Assembly: GCA_039621445.1 (NCBI GenBank)
Contig: CP154956.1
Coordinates: 37,084,444 to 37,148,443, forward strand
Reading direction: 5' to 3'
From: Euglena gracilis
Taxonomy: Eukaryota; Euglenida; Euglenophyceae; Euglenales
DNA length: 64,000 bases
Notes under the pieces: generated by a model
Told to the model about the DNA's origin: nothing
Databases searched by the model: none
Seen by the model: only the letters and a program-made list of their open reading frames with translations
Made by a program: the position numbers and the translations under genes
Part shown: positions 40,530 through 52,081 of the stretch, one piece after another
How the letters are laid out: each line of letters starts with the position of its first letter
How positions within the stretch are numbered: the stretch's first letter is position 1

Positions 40530-43413
40530 AACACAAACACACCACACCCACACATACACACACACACACACACACACCACGAGGGTGACGAGGACCGGCA
40601 ATTCCGCAAACTGCAGCAGGATGTGGGACTTGTAGAAGAGCAGGATGCTGCGGTTGTTGCCCATGTGGAGCTTGGACGCCTGGCAGGGCACAGGGGCCGC
40701 ACAGGGTCAGGCGCAGCGCCCCCCCCCCATCTTGGTCTGGGAATGGGGGCCACCCCACAGATCTCGCTGGCGTCAAATTCAGAGTACAACTCGGGGAGAG
40801 GTCACTTTGCCTCCAACACATGACCGTCCCCAACACCAGCGCGAAGCAACACAGGAAGGGTCCTCCAACCGGAGGGTGCCGGCTTCCTGCCTTGGACCTC
40901 TTCCGAGGGAAATGGAATCGCCCAACGGTGACTCCTCCACAGGAAGCGGTCCCCCTCCCCCGGACCCCTCACCCGTCCCCCGGGTGGCCCTGACCCACTC
41001 CCAGCCCTCCCCCTCGCCCACCCTGGAGATGCCTGCCCGCCCCGCCCCATCGTTCCGCCGGCACGGGACACGCCTGCTCCGTCGCCAGGATGAACGTGGC
41101 GGCGATCCGCTTGCTGATGGGGGGCTCCGCGAGGTGGTCCGCGGACACTGCGCGGGAGGCGGCCCGCCGAGGCGTGGGGGGGGGGGGGGGGGGTGGCCAG
41201 GGCCCCGAAGCCTCAATTTGGGGCCCAGCCAGAACCCTTGGTTCGGGGGGGGGGGGGCAAACCCCCCCTCCGCCCCGGGGGCCTGGCACAGGGGGGGGGG
41301 GGCATTCATTTTTTGTAAAAAAAATTCGTCAGTCATTACCCTTACCCCAGTGGGGGGGGGGGGGGCAACGTTGGGAGAAGCAAAAAAAAAAACAAGCCCC
41401 AACCCGCCACTCAGATGCAGAACAAAAGCTCATCCGATACGAAGACCATGCACTTGCTCCAGCCTGGTCTTCGCTATATCTGGCATAGCTGGTGCCCTTT
41501 TGCTGATTTCAAGCCGCATTTATCTTAAGAAAAGTTTATTTTGTCAAAAAAAAAAAACATCCTGGATCTTGGGTTCCCAAACCAAGCTTTGAGACTAACT
41601 GAGTTCTGAACGTCAAAAACCACCAAAAAGAGATGTACAAGAAAATATTCAAAAAATACTCAAAAATGAAAGGGAAAAAACGGTGAATTTTTGATTTGAA
41701 AACCATCAAAAAATTTCCAAAAAATGAAACATGAACGTGCAACAAAAAAAACAAGAATGCATTTTGCCCCGAAAGTTCTTTCTTTCTTTTTCCAAAAAAA
41801 AAATATTCAAAATTAAACAATAAGCTTGCCAGCTATGATATCCGGGGGGTGATTGACGGTGTTTTTTGGAGTGACTAACTGGTTTTGGTCCCGTGATCCG
41901 CTCCTCCAATACAGCGAAATTTTCTTTTAGGATGCTGGTGTGAAATTTCGGGATGCTGGTGTGATTAGCCAGATGTGACCCCTTTAGAAGCCCCCAACAA
42001 AAATAGGAGGCACGCACACACCTTTGATGTGGACCATGCCGACTGTGTCGGAGATCAGGATAGCCTCCAGGCCGCGGTGCCTACAATGCGGGAGGGGGGA
42101 GAAACGGTTGCCTCCCGAGGAACAGGGACAGCTTCCCAGATTGGCAAAACAACAAGTCCGGGGCCTCCGCAGCGGCAACAGCTTGGTCCATCATTCCCTC
42201 ACCGGGCGTTTCCTTTGACGCAGGGCGGTCCGTAAGGACGGGAATTTTTCTTGAGGACCGCCCTTTAAGAACCGCCTTCGGACCTAAGGGCTGGCCGGGG
42301 CTGGATTGGGGCTCGAAAAGGGTCAAGGATTGCAAAATCAAAAAAAAAAAAACACGCATCTTTGACGTTTTGGGTGGATGGACAACAGTCCAAGGATACC
42401 AGAAATCACCTCCCCCCCCTGAAGTTGACCCGCTGTTGCCAAGATACGACCATTTTTTCGGTCATTTTTTCTGTGGTTTTTTCGTTGAATGTGCTGCGGC
42501 GGATTCTTTTTCTTAAGGATTGGACTGCCTCGCTGTAGCGTGCATGGCATGTGCATGCGCGTAACCCCATCCAGCGTTCAATTTGGCGGTGCCCCTCTGG
42601 TCCAGGAGGGGGGATTTCCCCTCAAAGAAAAACCCAAACACCCTCTTTGCATCGAACCCTCACCGTGCCCCCAATAAGTGCACAGGTGCACTTATTGGAG
42701 ACCAAGTTTCGGCCCACAGGGGTGCACACTGAAGGGGACAGTAAGGGGGAAAAACTCTCGAACCGCGTGGTGTGCACCCGTTTTCACCGAAACTTCCCTT
42801 TTCGTGTGATTTCAAGCGCGGGTTAAGTTTTCTGTGACACCAGGCCACTATTGTTGTTAGGACTGCAAAAATGACGAGCAAAAGACGCTTTTGTGGGCCT
42901 GGGGGGGGAAAAGGGAAAGGAGCTCTGGATTGGGATAATGAGATGTGGCGTGGCACGGTGCAGGGTGGCCAGGGCCAAAAAAAGTTACTGGGGGGTCTGG
43001 AGGGAACCAGGCTCGGTGAGCCCCCAGGTAACCCGGCCAGGCTTCTTTTGGGGGGGGGGGGGCAGGGGTCCCCCCCCCCAAAATCGGGCCCGTTAAAGGC
43101 AATTTTCAAAAATTTTCGGCGCAAAGCGCCGAAAAGGTATACCTGGCGCCTCCGGCACGGGACCCCCCGGGGGGGTTCCGGCCCCGGATCCCCCCCCGAC
43201 CTCCCCCCCGGGGGGTCTGCTGACTTAAAAGAGGCCTGAACCCGGCTCCAGGAAGCTCCGGCAAACCTCAAGTCAACAAAAGCCAGCATCCCAACCTTTC
43301 TGAGGCTCATGCCCCCCACCAAACCACAGGGGCTCACGGATCACAGCAAACAACCTTTTCAGCAGGTCCCCGAAGAACTGCTCAAAGGTGTGCTCAGGGG
43401 CCGGCCCGGCCAT
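39862..43413 (-). CDS. LAMTOR3: LAMTOR3 (MP1, Ragulator subunit), five exons
   Basis: Roadblock/LC7-fold scaffold of the Ragulator complex, which anchors Rag GTPases and TORC1/MAPK signalling on lysosomes. Exons: 43413-43355 (start; FEQFFGDLLK), 42080-42022 (GLEAILISDTVGMVHIK), 41147-41074 (SKRIAATFILATEQ), 40679-40578 (ASKLHMGNNRSILLFYKSH, then VQF-like LLQFAELPVLV) and 40005-39862 (CGNAGLLYTVKDQM, stop). Phases agree at every junction, giving 145 residues; the human protein is about 124, and the extra length is at both ends. The family pattern GLxAIxxSDxxG, FxLATxQxSKL, NxSIxxxYxxxxxxQF and the terminal helix are all present. Intron 3 has a GC donor (CAG|GCGTGT). The true C-terminus could be slightly shorter if a further exon exists after GAGCGG. 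The identity is well supported because the order and spacing of all blocks match. Confidence 0.88.
40010..40420. repeat. Repeats of the AAATGCGCACCCCCC type
   Basis: In LAMTOR3 intron 4, near-copies of ATAAATGCGCACCCCCCA and AAGTGCGCACCCC occur about every 60-100 bp. They resemble the AAGCGCACCC units at the right end of the window (63766-64000). Confidence 0.4.
40495..40578. repeat. (CA)n microsatellite next to a splice donor
   Basis: The LAMTOR3 exon 40679-40578 ends directly at this array, so the donor GTGTGTGTG is the end of the repeat. Length change here could affect splicing. Confidence 0.9.
41500..42000. other. AT-rich part of LAMTOR3 intron 2, nothing recognised
   Basis: Homopolymer-rich, with two direct copies of GGATGCTGGTGTGA near 41930 and 41951. 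No coding frame. Confidence 0.35.
42221..42520. mobile_element. CAGGGCGG-family fragments, inverted
   Basis: The left end CAGGGCGGTCC is at 42221. The interior signature appears reversed (TTTGGGTGGATGGAC near 42370). A complete right end with target duplication was not found. It lies in LAMTOR3 intron 1. A second left-end-like CAGGGCGGTCC and GACCGCCC pair is at 43546-43615. Confidence 0.4.
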
Positions 43414-44389
43414 GGTGTGGATGAGGGCGGTCTGCGGGGGCAGACGGGCTGAAGGGCTGGGGGGAGAGGGCCGCATGGGTCCCCGCGGTGCACCAGCACC
43501 GGCAGGTCTTGAGCTCTTTGCTTCGGTGGACATTCTTCTGCATTGCAGGGCGGTCCATCCGGGACCGGACGTGTTTTTTATTATTATAAAGGACCCTTCC
43601 CTTCATGACCGCCCTCAGGCCTCAAGGCTGGCCAACAGCCAGTGCGTAGCAACTGTGGGAGGGGCACCACTGCCCACACAGGTGATGAATAATTTCGATT
43701 TGGTGATACATACATGATACAAAAAAATGTCCACGTGATACTCATATTTCTGGGCTATTTTTTTTTGCACCCAAAAGCCAAAAAATCCGTTGCTGTCTGG
43801 CCGCCCTTCGGGCGGCTGGAAAATTAAATAAATAACCTAATTGCTTCAGTGAAGCCCTCATTTTGCGGGAATCAAACCGGGAATCAGAGACTGGAAAGTT
43901 ACTCCCAGGTGGGGGTCCGGGTGGAGGGGGGGTTCCCAAAGAATGGCAAAAAAAATCCAAAGCCAAATCCTGGATTTTTAGCCAAAAAAATTGAGTTGAA
44001 AAGACTTCAAGAGGGACACTGGTGGACCTTTTTGAAAATTGCACAATTGGGAATGATTCTTGTCACGCAGTGCACGCGGTGCACCACGAATTTCACGCAG
44101 TGCCGCACGCAGTGCATGGGGTGCGAAAGCATCACTTTGCGCAATAGACCACTTGGCGTAATGGCACAAATTAATCATTTTGAAATTCCCCGTGCACAAC
44201 TGCATCTTTTTTGTTGCTGAGGTGGGTGTCCCAGAGACTCAAGGCGAGTGAGGGTATACAGGTGGAAATCCTCCTGTACTCTTTATTCCAAATATAAAAA
44301 CCTCAAATACAACCCCCCCCCCAAAATATAAAAACCCTCCAGGGAAACACTGACAGGCACCGCGTGAGCCGCAAGACGAAAGACGACAT

Positions 44390-44451
44390 GGATGGATGGA
44401 TGGATGGATGGATGGATGGATGGATGGATGGATGGATGGATGGATGGATGG

Positions 44452-44487
<36 letters not shown>

Positions 44488-44493
44488 ATGGAT
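44390..44493. repeat. (GGAT)n microsatellite
   Basis: Nearly pure GGAT array with one GGAC unit. The same motif recurs at 50209-50419. Confidence 0.95.
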
Positions 44494-44499
44494 ATCTCC

Positions 44500-45234
44500 A
44501 TCGCGGCGCTGCAGGGCTTCAATAAAAAAAACAGAAGGGTGGTCCAGTCATCTGGCCTCCAGGACTTGCACTGGTCAGTTGCCACCCAGGAAATACAACG
44601 GACAAGACCAGAGTTTCATGTGTTATAATTTCTTATTTCCCGGGACATGCTGGGGGAGCTCTGGACATGGTTCGCAGGGTCAAAACACCCAATTTTGGAA
44701 AATTGTGAGTATCCACACAAAGGACAATGCATGTCACCAGTTTGAAAACCTGGAACCAAACCCTGAGAAATTGAGAAATTGAAACGTTGTAAATTTGTGT
44801 GATTGCGCCCAGGAACATAAAAAACCTCAGATACGAGATCAGACGCTCAAGTCATTTTTGGGTTAGCTGCTTGAGAAGCTGGGCGACGTTCGATTCCTCT
44901 ATCTTCTGTTGGCTCCTTGCTTCAAGCCCTGGCAAACCAGGTCAGCACATAATCTTCACAGCTTCCCCAAACGAAAGCAAGGCAGGGGACCCCATACAGA
45001 GGACAGATGGTACCCCAGCCGTTGGAATAGATCGGCTCCGTGGAGAGGTCAGCCAGAGGGGAGGGTCCAGGACCGGCTCCCAGCTGTTACGCGCAGCAGC
45101 GATACTGTACAGCACACAGCACCGGTGCAGGCAGGCGGCGCGGGGAGCCCCTCAAATGGCGCCCTGCCCAGCGCCGCAACACAACACCCGGGGGGGGGGG
45201 GGGCAGTGTGGCGGTGACAGCCGCCCGTCAACGG
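44500..45234. other. Spacer between LAMTOR3 and the next gene, nothing recognised
   Basis: Lies between the 5' end of LAMTOR3 (43.4 kb) and the stop codon of the gene at 45235. No supported exon. Confidence 0.4.
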
Positions 45235-48200
45235 TCAGCCGCGGTCGGGCCGCAGGGCGGCGAGGCAGCGGTCCGCCATCAGGAGCACCTCCCGCCGCCC
45301 GACCTCCGCCGCCCAGCGCAGAACCTCGGCGTCCCACCCAGGCGGTTGCTTAAGGACCTGGGGAGGCGGGGTCCACGAGCTGGCCATTTCACTGTCCACG
45401 AGGAAAAGTGGCCAGCTGGATCCCCTGCGCGGGGAATCCTAACGGCTCTCCCGTCCGCTGGGTCCGCCGGGTGCGCTGGGGGTCCGCTGGCTGGGCTAGC
45501 TAGTGGAAAAAAATTTCAAGTGACTGGCGCGAAGCACTGCAAATTTGATTGGACCCCCAAAAAAATGCTAAAAACGCCTATTTTGGCAATTTTTGGGGAT
45601 TTTTTTTGAACAAAATCAGCCAAAGAACACATTGAAAACCCCATTTCCGCGTCGTCGTGCTGCCGGGGGACCTGCACCCCTTCCACTGGCCAAATTTGGG
45701 CCAGCTACAGTCAAGCCTCCCCGGGGGGGGGGGGGGAGGCCAGCGGGTACTGCGAACACTTGAGCAGAAGCCTGGTCCCGCCGGCCCACAGCCTGCTGGC
45801 ACGCGTCGACGAACGCCGTTGGCTGCCAGCCAGGCCCCATCGCCTGCAGCACCGCCCATGCGGCGGCAGTGTCTGCCGCGGTCTCCGCCTCCGTCCGCAT
45901 GCGGGGCATCACCTGCGGCGTGTGACGCAGCGTGATGTCACGTGCCATGCCACCGCGTTGGGTCCGGTCGGTCGCTGTGTGTGTGTGTGTGTGTGTGATC
46001 TGTTGTGTGTGTGTGTGTGTGATGTGTTGTGTGTGTATGTGATGTGTGTGTGTGTGTGATGTGTTGTGTGTGTGTGTGTGTGTGTGTGATGTGTTGTGTG
46101 TGTGTGTGTGTGTGTGTGTGCGTGAGCGTGAGCATGAGTGTGAGCGTGAGCCTGAATATGAGTGTGAGTGTGAGTGTGAGTGTGCGCGTGAGTGAGTGAG
46201 TGTGTGTGTGTGTGTGTATGTAAGAGAGAGAGTCGGGTGTCCTTTGAGCGAAACAGGTATTCATCGATCAGACTCAGGAGCAGGCATTTGCTTAAGGACC
46301 CCGGGGGGGGGGGGGGTACTGGCTAGCCAATCGGCTAGACACTGGAAAAAGTGGACTAGCTAGACCCCCTCCCCCGGGGGGGGGGGGGGGCCGGGGTCCC
46401 CGGGACTGGGAAAAAAATTTTCCTCCGGCGCTGTGCGCCGGAGGAAAAATGAGGTTTTTAACAGGTTTTTGGCTGATTTTGTTCCAAAAATTCCCAAAAA
46501 TGGCCAAAAACGGGCATTTTTGGCCATTTTTGGGGTCCCAATAAAAATTTTCGGCGCTTCGCGCCGGTCACTGGAAAAAAATTTTCCACTAGCTAGCCCT
46601 GCTAGAAAACCCACTAGCCAAATTTGGACTAGCAGCAGTCCAGCCCCCCCCCGGGGGGGTACTGCAATCCCTTAAGCAAATGCCTGCTCAGGAGAGCGCA
46701 GCAAGGAAACCACATCCCCCCCCCCTGGTTTTCGACCAACGTTCGGAATGGTGCCCCCCCTGAATAGTAGTAGGCCCCTCCCCGTGAATTGTCTGTCAAT
46801 CGGGATGGCAAGTCCTTTGGCTTCTTCAGCCATTGGTTCGATGAGGGTTGAGTTAGTTTACGTTTAATGATGCAATGTATCCACAAGAGCAACATTCTGC
46901 AGCAAATTTGACATGGATGGGAACGGTAGGACACGTAGACCCATCAAGTAATTTCTTCGATAATGCTCGGCAGGACGGTCCTTAAGCAAATAAAAAAAAA
47001 ACTCCGCTGTCCCAGCACACTCAGTGAAAAATATACAGGAAAATGGGCAAGAAAGTGTGGCATATCTCAGCGAGAACACGTCGACACCAGGAAAAAAAAC
47101 TGATTCCTGGCACCCTTGGACCACCGTCCATCCACCCAAATCATTAAAAACTGTGTTTTTCGACTGTTTAATTTTTGCCCCCGTTCAAGTCCCAGTCTGG
47201 CCCTTAGCCGGCCCTTTGGCCGAAAGGGGGGGGGGGGGCGGTGCTTAAGGAAATAAAAAAACTTTCCTCCCTTAAGGACCGCCCTGATGCTCGGACCTCC
47301 TGGTTTTCGACCACTTTTCCAATTGTGCCCCTCCCCTCTGAATAGAAGCCCCCCCCCCTCGGTTTTCAACCAACGTTCCAAATAGTAGCCCCGGGGCTTC
47401 TATTCGAGGGGGGGGGGGTTACTGGCAAATTGGGCTGTGTTTTTAAGGGCAGAACCCCACACACACCAACCCTCACATAACACAAGTAAACCCACCCCAA
47501 TTTCGAACCCCCAAACAACGTATTCCAGGGAAATTTCAAAGCTCTCAGGGAGTTCCATATTTGGGGTAGGGGGTTTATATTTGGTCTGAAATCTCACCGA
47601 ACTAAAGATTACGGTTATTCATTGTATATCACCATAAATTGCATTCTGGGGCAAGTCAGTGATGGAAATCACCCCATCACTCCAAAGAGTTGGTATTTTG
47701 GGGGCATCTTTTTTCATGTCCTCTTTCAAAAAGGGGGTTCTGCATTGGATTGCCAATTTAAGGACCGTAGGGGGGTTCCACATCCGAGGTGGTCGACATT
47801 TGGTCTATATTTCACCTCCCACACATGCGCACACAACACGCAGACGCAGCATCTCAGCACACAACACACAACACACAACACACAACACGCAACACGCAAC
47901 ACACAACACACAACACACAACACACACAACACGCAACACGCAACACGCAACACGCAACACACAACACACAACACACAACACACAACACAGAACACACAAC
48001 ACACAACACACAACACACAACACACAACACACAACACACAACACACAACACACAACACACAACACACAACACACAACACACAACACACAACACACAACAC
48101 ACAACACGCAACACGCAACACACAACACACAACACACAACACACAACACACAACACACAACACACAACACAGGACACACAACACACACAACACACAACAC

Positions 48201-50951
48201 ACAACACACAACACACAACACACAACACACAACACACAACACACAACACACAACACACAACACACAACACAGGACACACAACACACACAACACAGGACAC
48301 ACAACACACAACACACAACACACAACACACAACACACAACACAGGACACACACAACACAGGACACACAACACGCAACACGCAACACACAACACACAACAC
48401 ACAACACACAACACACAACACGCAACACACAACACACAACACACAACACACAACACAGGACACACAACACACAACACACAACACGCAACACGCAACACAC
48501 AACACACAACACACAACACACAACACACAACACACAACACACAACACACAACACACAACACACAACACACAACACAGGACACACAACACACAACACACAA
48601 CACGCAACACACAACTCACAACACACAACACGCAACACACAACACACAACACACAACACGCAACACGCAACACACAACACACAACACACAACACACAACA
48701 CACAACACACAACACACAACACACAACACACAACACAGGACACACAACACACACAACACAGGACACACAACACACAACACACAACACACAACTCACACAC
48801 AACACACAACACACAACACACAACACACAACACACAACACACAACACACAACACACAACACAGGACACACAACACACACAACACAGGACACACAACACAC
48901 AACACACAACACACAACACACAACACACAACACACAACACACAACACACAACACAGGACACACAACACACACAACACAGGACACACAACACGCAACACGC
49001 AACACACAGCACACAACACACAACACACAACATGCAACACACAACACACAACACACAACACACAACACACAACACAGGACACATAACACACAACACACAA
49101 CACGCAACACGCAACACGCAACACACAACACGCAACACACAACGCAGAACACAGAACACACAACGTCACACACCCATTGAGAGAGGGGAGAGGCTAGTGC
49201 AAACGCACACCGGGTGCCGGCCCACCCGGCCCCACCAGTAGCAGGAGTTGCCGAAGCCGCTCCCCGCCTCGCCGTCCTCCGCCCCCTCGTACCGGTGCAC
49301 CACCGCATGGAGGTACGTCGCGTCCGCCGCCACGGGGGAGTTCCGGACCGGCAGGCCCCCAAACGCCAACCGCGGCGGTGGGCGGCCTGGCCTCTGGTCC
49401 CCAATGTGACCGATGTGGCGCACCCGAAAGGCAGCAGCGGCGGGCGAAGCTCGATCATGGAGGGGTTTCAAACTGGAGGTTTTGTCTCCGCTGTGGTGGG
49501 GCCATGTTGTTGGATGAGCCAACCAAAGAAAAGGTTTGTGTGTGTGTGTGTGTGTGTATGGAAGCTGAATTCTTAATGCCCCCCCCCCTCCTGGGTGGGC
49601 CATTAGAGGTTCAAGGGGGGGTCCAAAGGGGGGTTCGTTGGTGATTGAATAGGTTAGGCGGGGCAGAACGGGAAGGCCTGGTGGAGGGGGTCGACCCCCC
49701 CCACCTGGGAGGTGGGGGGGCCGAACCCCCCCCACAACAGCATTTTCACCAATTTGGGAATTCTGGCCAGGGAAATTTTTGGGGTCCAAAAATTGGGGCC
49801 ACCAGAATAACGGGAAGAGGTGGTGGGGGGGTCAACTCCCCACCCACCATGCAGGAGGTGGGGGGGTGGACCACCCCACCCACCACCCTGGCTGTTTGGC
49901 CGATTCCCGTTCTGCCCTGGGGTTAGGGTTAAAAGTTCATCGTAACCTTAGGTCTGACTTGTACACCCAACGCTAACCTACAAGCTAGGCCTGAAGTTAT
50001 GACTAATTCCTAACCCTAACCCAATTCCATCAATGACCCAAAAAGACCCTCTGCAAATTTCCAATGCCCCCCACCTGGGGGACATTATGATTTCTAGGTG
50101 CTTTATGTGTATGGACAGACGGACGGACAGACGGACGACGGACAGACGGACGGATGGACGAACGGACGGACGGACGGACGGACGGACGGACGGACGGACA
50201 GAGGGAGGGATGAATGGATGGATGGATGGATGGATGGATGGATGGATGGATGGATGGATGGATGGATGGATGGATGGATGGATGGATGGATGGATGGATG
50301 GATGGATGGATGGATGGATGGATGGATGGATGGATGGATGGATGGATGGATGGATGGATTGATGGATGGATGGATGGATGGATGGATGGATGGATGGATG
50401 GATGGATGGATGGATGGACTTTGTTGGCCATGATATACCTAGGGTTAGTGAAGGGGAGAGTTAGGGCCGCCCCTACACCCACCCCCCTGGAGGTTCAACC
50501 AGCACCTTTTTTCAAGCTAGCTCTTCCCAGCCGGGCTGTGGACCCCCCCCCCAGGGTCAGCAGTAATAAAGTTTCAGCAGCCTAGCAAAGCCAGGCTGGA
50601 CTGAACTTTTCGGCACAAAGCAAAATTTTTGAAAAATGGGGTTTAAAATGGCCAAAATAGGGTTTATGGTCGTGTTTTCGGGGGGGTCACCTCAAAATTT
50701 TCTGCAAAAAAAAACCCAGCTGGATTTGGGGGTTTTCACAAGTTTTTAGCCAACAACGCAGGGACGGACAAAAATTGAGCAGTGGTGCAGATGAGACTGA
50801 GAGATGGAGGCAAAGCATTGGAAACCGGCCACCGCCGGACGTCCAGGCAGACCAGGAGTGGGGTGTGACGAGGTCATGCGCTTCGTCCAAGCCTCGAGCG
50901 ACGGAGCCCCTCAATAAAACTTGTTTCTGTGTGTGCGTCTGTAGATCTATG

Positions 50952-50995
<44 letters not shown>

Positions 50996-51971
50996 CACTG
51001 TTCAAGAAAACAGACATATATCAAAGTTCCTGAGGCAGCAAGGCCCCGGACCAACCCCGAGATATAGCACTGCCTGCAACATATCCCGTGCGCCAGTGGC
51101 AGGGCCCCCAATGCCATGTGTCCCAAGGTGCCAAATGCATGTCAAATGTCGCCACACATTGCCGGCTGTCTTTTTTCTGTAGCAACTCGTTGAGACTTTA
51201 CCCGAGGCAAATGGGTAAACACTTAATGGTTAGCTTCGAGATGAAAAGAAAAGAAAGAAATTTATATTTTGTTGTTTTTTCCTGCATTTTGGGGTTTCCC
51301 AGCTTGTGCATTTTTTTGAACCTGTTGTTCGTCTGGTCACAGTGACTTTAGTCTTTAAGACCTCAGTGCTTGGGGGCTGGACTGAAGTGGTCAGGCAAAG
51401 GAGAAGTTCCCCAGCTGCTGACAGGGAAAAAAGCTAAACCAGCTTTCTTATCCACATTCAGTTCCATTCACCTCCCCCCCCCAACGCCCTTGTCGTGCCC
51501 TGGGCCGGGGGGCCACCGTCCGGGTCCAGCGTCTCAATGGCCTCCCGCACATCGGCCGGGATCCGGCGGTGGCTCAGCTGCGCGATGGGCCGGTACTCCA
51601 TCGCGATGCCCTCCACCGGCAGCGGTGAGCCCCCTCTGCTCCCAGCAGAGATCTTTGCAGGGGGGAGGGGGTCTGGATAGGCAGGGAGTGGGAAGAAATG
51701 CCTGTCGTGGTGCAAGATAAAAAAATAGAGGGGGGGTTGTGATTAAAAAAAAACAAATCTGGGGGAAAAACGCTGCTTCCTTGCCTTTGCCATTTCCCCC
51801 CAGCCGTGCTCCAATCCCCACTCCCGCCATGTCTCCACGTCCAACCTCCCGCCGCGGCATATCCGCCGCCTGAGGGGGGGGAGGGGGAGGGGCGGGAGCA
51901 AAGGGGTTGGCCGGCTCTGCGGTCGCGATGTGCCGCAGGACAGCCTCGACCCCACGGCCCACCCCAGCCAT
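45235..51971 (-). CDS. Conserved uncharacterised protein (HRYEG...[10 protein letters not shown]...AFVDAC family)
   Basis: Well-supported 3' exons: about 49395-49211 ([24 protein letters not shown]), 45912-45772 ([27 protein letters not shown]) and 45324-45235 ([20 protein letters not shown], stop). They join in phase 0. The motif order matches, from memory, a widespread family of hypothetical proteins in bacteria and eukaryotes with LHxxxHRxEGD, NAxYWxRRVGxHP and a C-terminal WxPxxFVDxCxxA followed by a helix; I know no established function for it. Probable 5' exons on the same strand are 51971 to about 51885 (start; [18 protein letters not shown]) and about 51640-51520 ([18 protein letters not shown]), but their joins are unproven. 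The last intron (45771-45325) is a transposon with a GC donor. Confidence 0.65.
45339..45774. mobile_element. hAT-like element forming the last intron of the 45-kb gene (introner)
   Basis: The ends are CAGGCGGTTGCTTAAG and the complement CTTGAGCAGAAGCCTG. The flanking 8-mers are GTCCCACC (45331-45338) and GTCCCGCC (45775-45782), 7 of 8. On the minus strand the host frame at both target copies is the same (x GG xGG GAC), so deleting the element plus one copy joins ...GRRD to AEVLRW... without a shift. Likely splicing is GAC-CAG|GC to GCCGAG|GTT, keeping frame but replacing two codons by one. The core contains G/C runs as in other copies. Confidence 0.8.
45975..46222. repeat. (TG)n with GATGTGTTG and GAGTGTGAG variants
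   Basis: TG-rich array inside the gene's intron, ending in AGAGAGAG. Confidence 0.9.
46281..46686. mobile_element. hAT-like element with exact 8-bp target duplication
   Basis: Perfect inverted ends CAGGCATTTGCTTAAGG and CCTTAAGCAAATGCCTG. The exact direct repeat CTCAGGAG flanks it at 46273-46280 and 46687-46694. The core has a perfect 25-nt hairpin (stem TCCTCCGGCGC, loop TGT) at 46421-46445 and a second CGGCGC-TTC-GCGCCG at 46552-46566. The best-preserved copy in the window. Confidence 0.9.
46700..47425. repeat. Older repeat of the GAATAGAAGCCCC type, split by the 46971 element
   Basis: Copies of CTGGTTTTCGACCAACGTT and GAATAGTAGTAGGCCCC or GAATAGAAGCCCC lie on both sides of the inserted element. 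A palindrome GTAGCCCCGGGGCTTCTATTCG plus G run plus TTACTGG closes the right end. Confidence 0.4.
46971..47285. mobile_element. CAGGACGG-family hAT-like element with exact target duplication
   Basis: The ends are CAGGACGGTCCTTAAG and CTTAAGGACCGCCCTG. The exact 8-bp repeat ATGCTCGG lies at 46963-46970 and 47286-47293. It is a close sister of 36691-37004. It interrupts an older GGTTTTCGACCAACGTT-type repeat present on both sides. Confidence 0.9.
47840..49163. repeat. Heptamer satellite (ACACAAC)n
   Basis: About 1.3 kb of the 7-bp unit ACACAAC (TTGTGTG on the other strand), with point variants (CACGCAAC, CACAGGACAC) recurring in blocks that point to higher-order duplication. It lies in the intron just downstream of exon 49395-49211 (minus-strand sense). 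Confidence 0.95.
49655..49925. repeat. Inverted-repeat element (GGGGCAGAACGGGAA ends)
   Basis: The left end GGGGCAGAACGGGAA is matched by TTCCCGTTCTGCCCTGGGG on the right. The interior has GTCGACCCCCCCC, CAGCATTTTCACCAATTT and CACCCACCACCCTGGCTG words, also found at 37020-37660 and partly at 53.69 kb. No target duplication identified. Confidence 0.5.
50112..50200. repeat. (GGAC)n microsatellite
   Basis: Tetranucleotide array leading directly into the (GGAT)n array. Confidence 0.9.
50209..50419. repeat. (GGAT)n microsatellite
   Basis: About 50 units of GGAT with a single variant near 50359. Confidence 0.95.
50952..50991. repeat. (TG)n microsatellite
   Basis: Short pure TG array. Confidence 0.9.
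51000..51450. other. No feature recognised
   Basis: Mixed-composition intron or spacer sequence with no supported exon on either strand. Confidence 0.3.
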
Positions 51972-52081
51972 GCGGTGGGAGGGGAGGGCGGAGGCGCACG
52001 CTGGGGGGTGGGAAGGGGACGAGGCAGAGAGGCGGCAGGGGGGGGGGGGCGGGATCATTGGAGGCCAACATGTCTGGAGAT

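Noticed and set aside
47622-49241. Frames of about 450-540 residues rich in Thr, His, Asn and Gln, or Cys and Val
   Set aside because: Translation of the ACACAAC heptamer array; open on both strands because the unit contains no stop in any frame.
44390-50419. Regular short repeats resembling a CRISPR array
   Set aside because: They are pure GGAT, GGAC and heptamer microsatellites with no spacers, in eukaryotic DNA.
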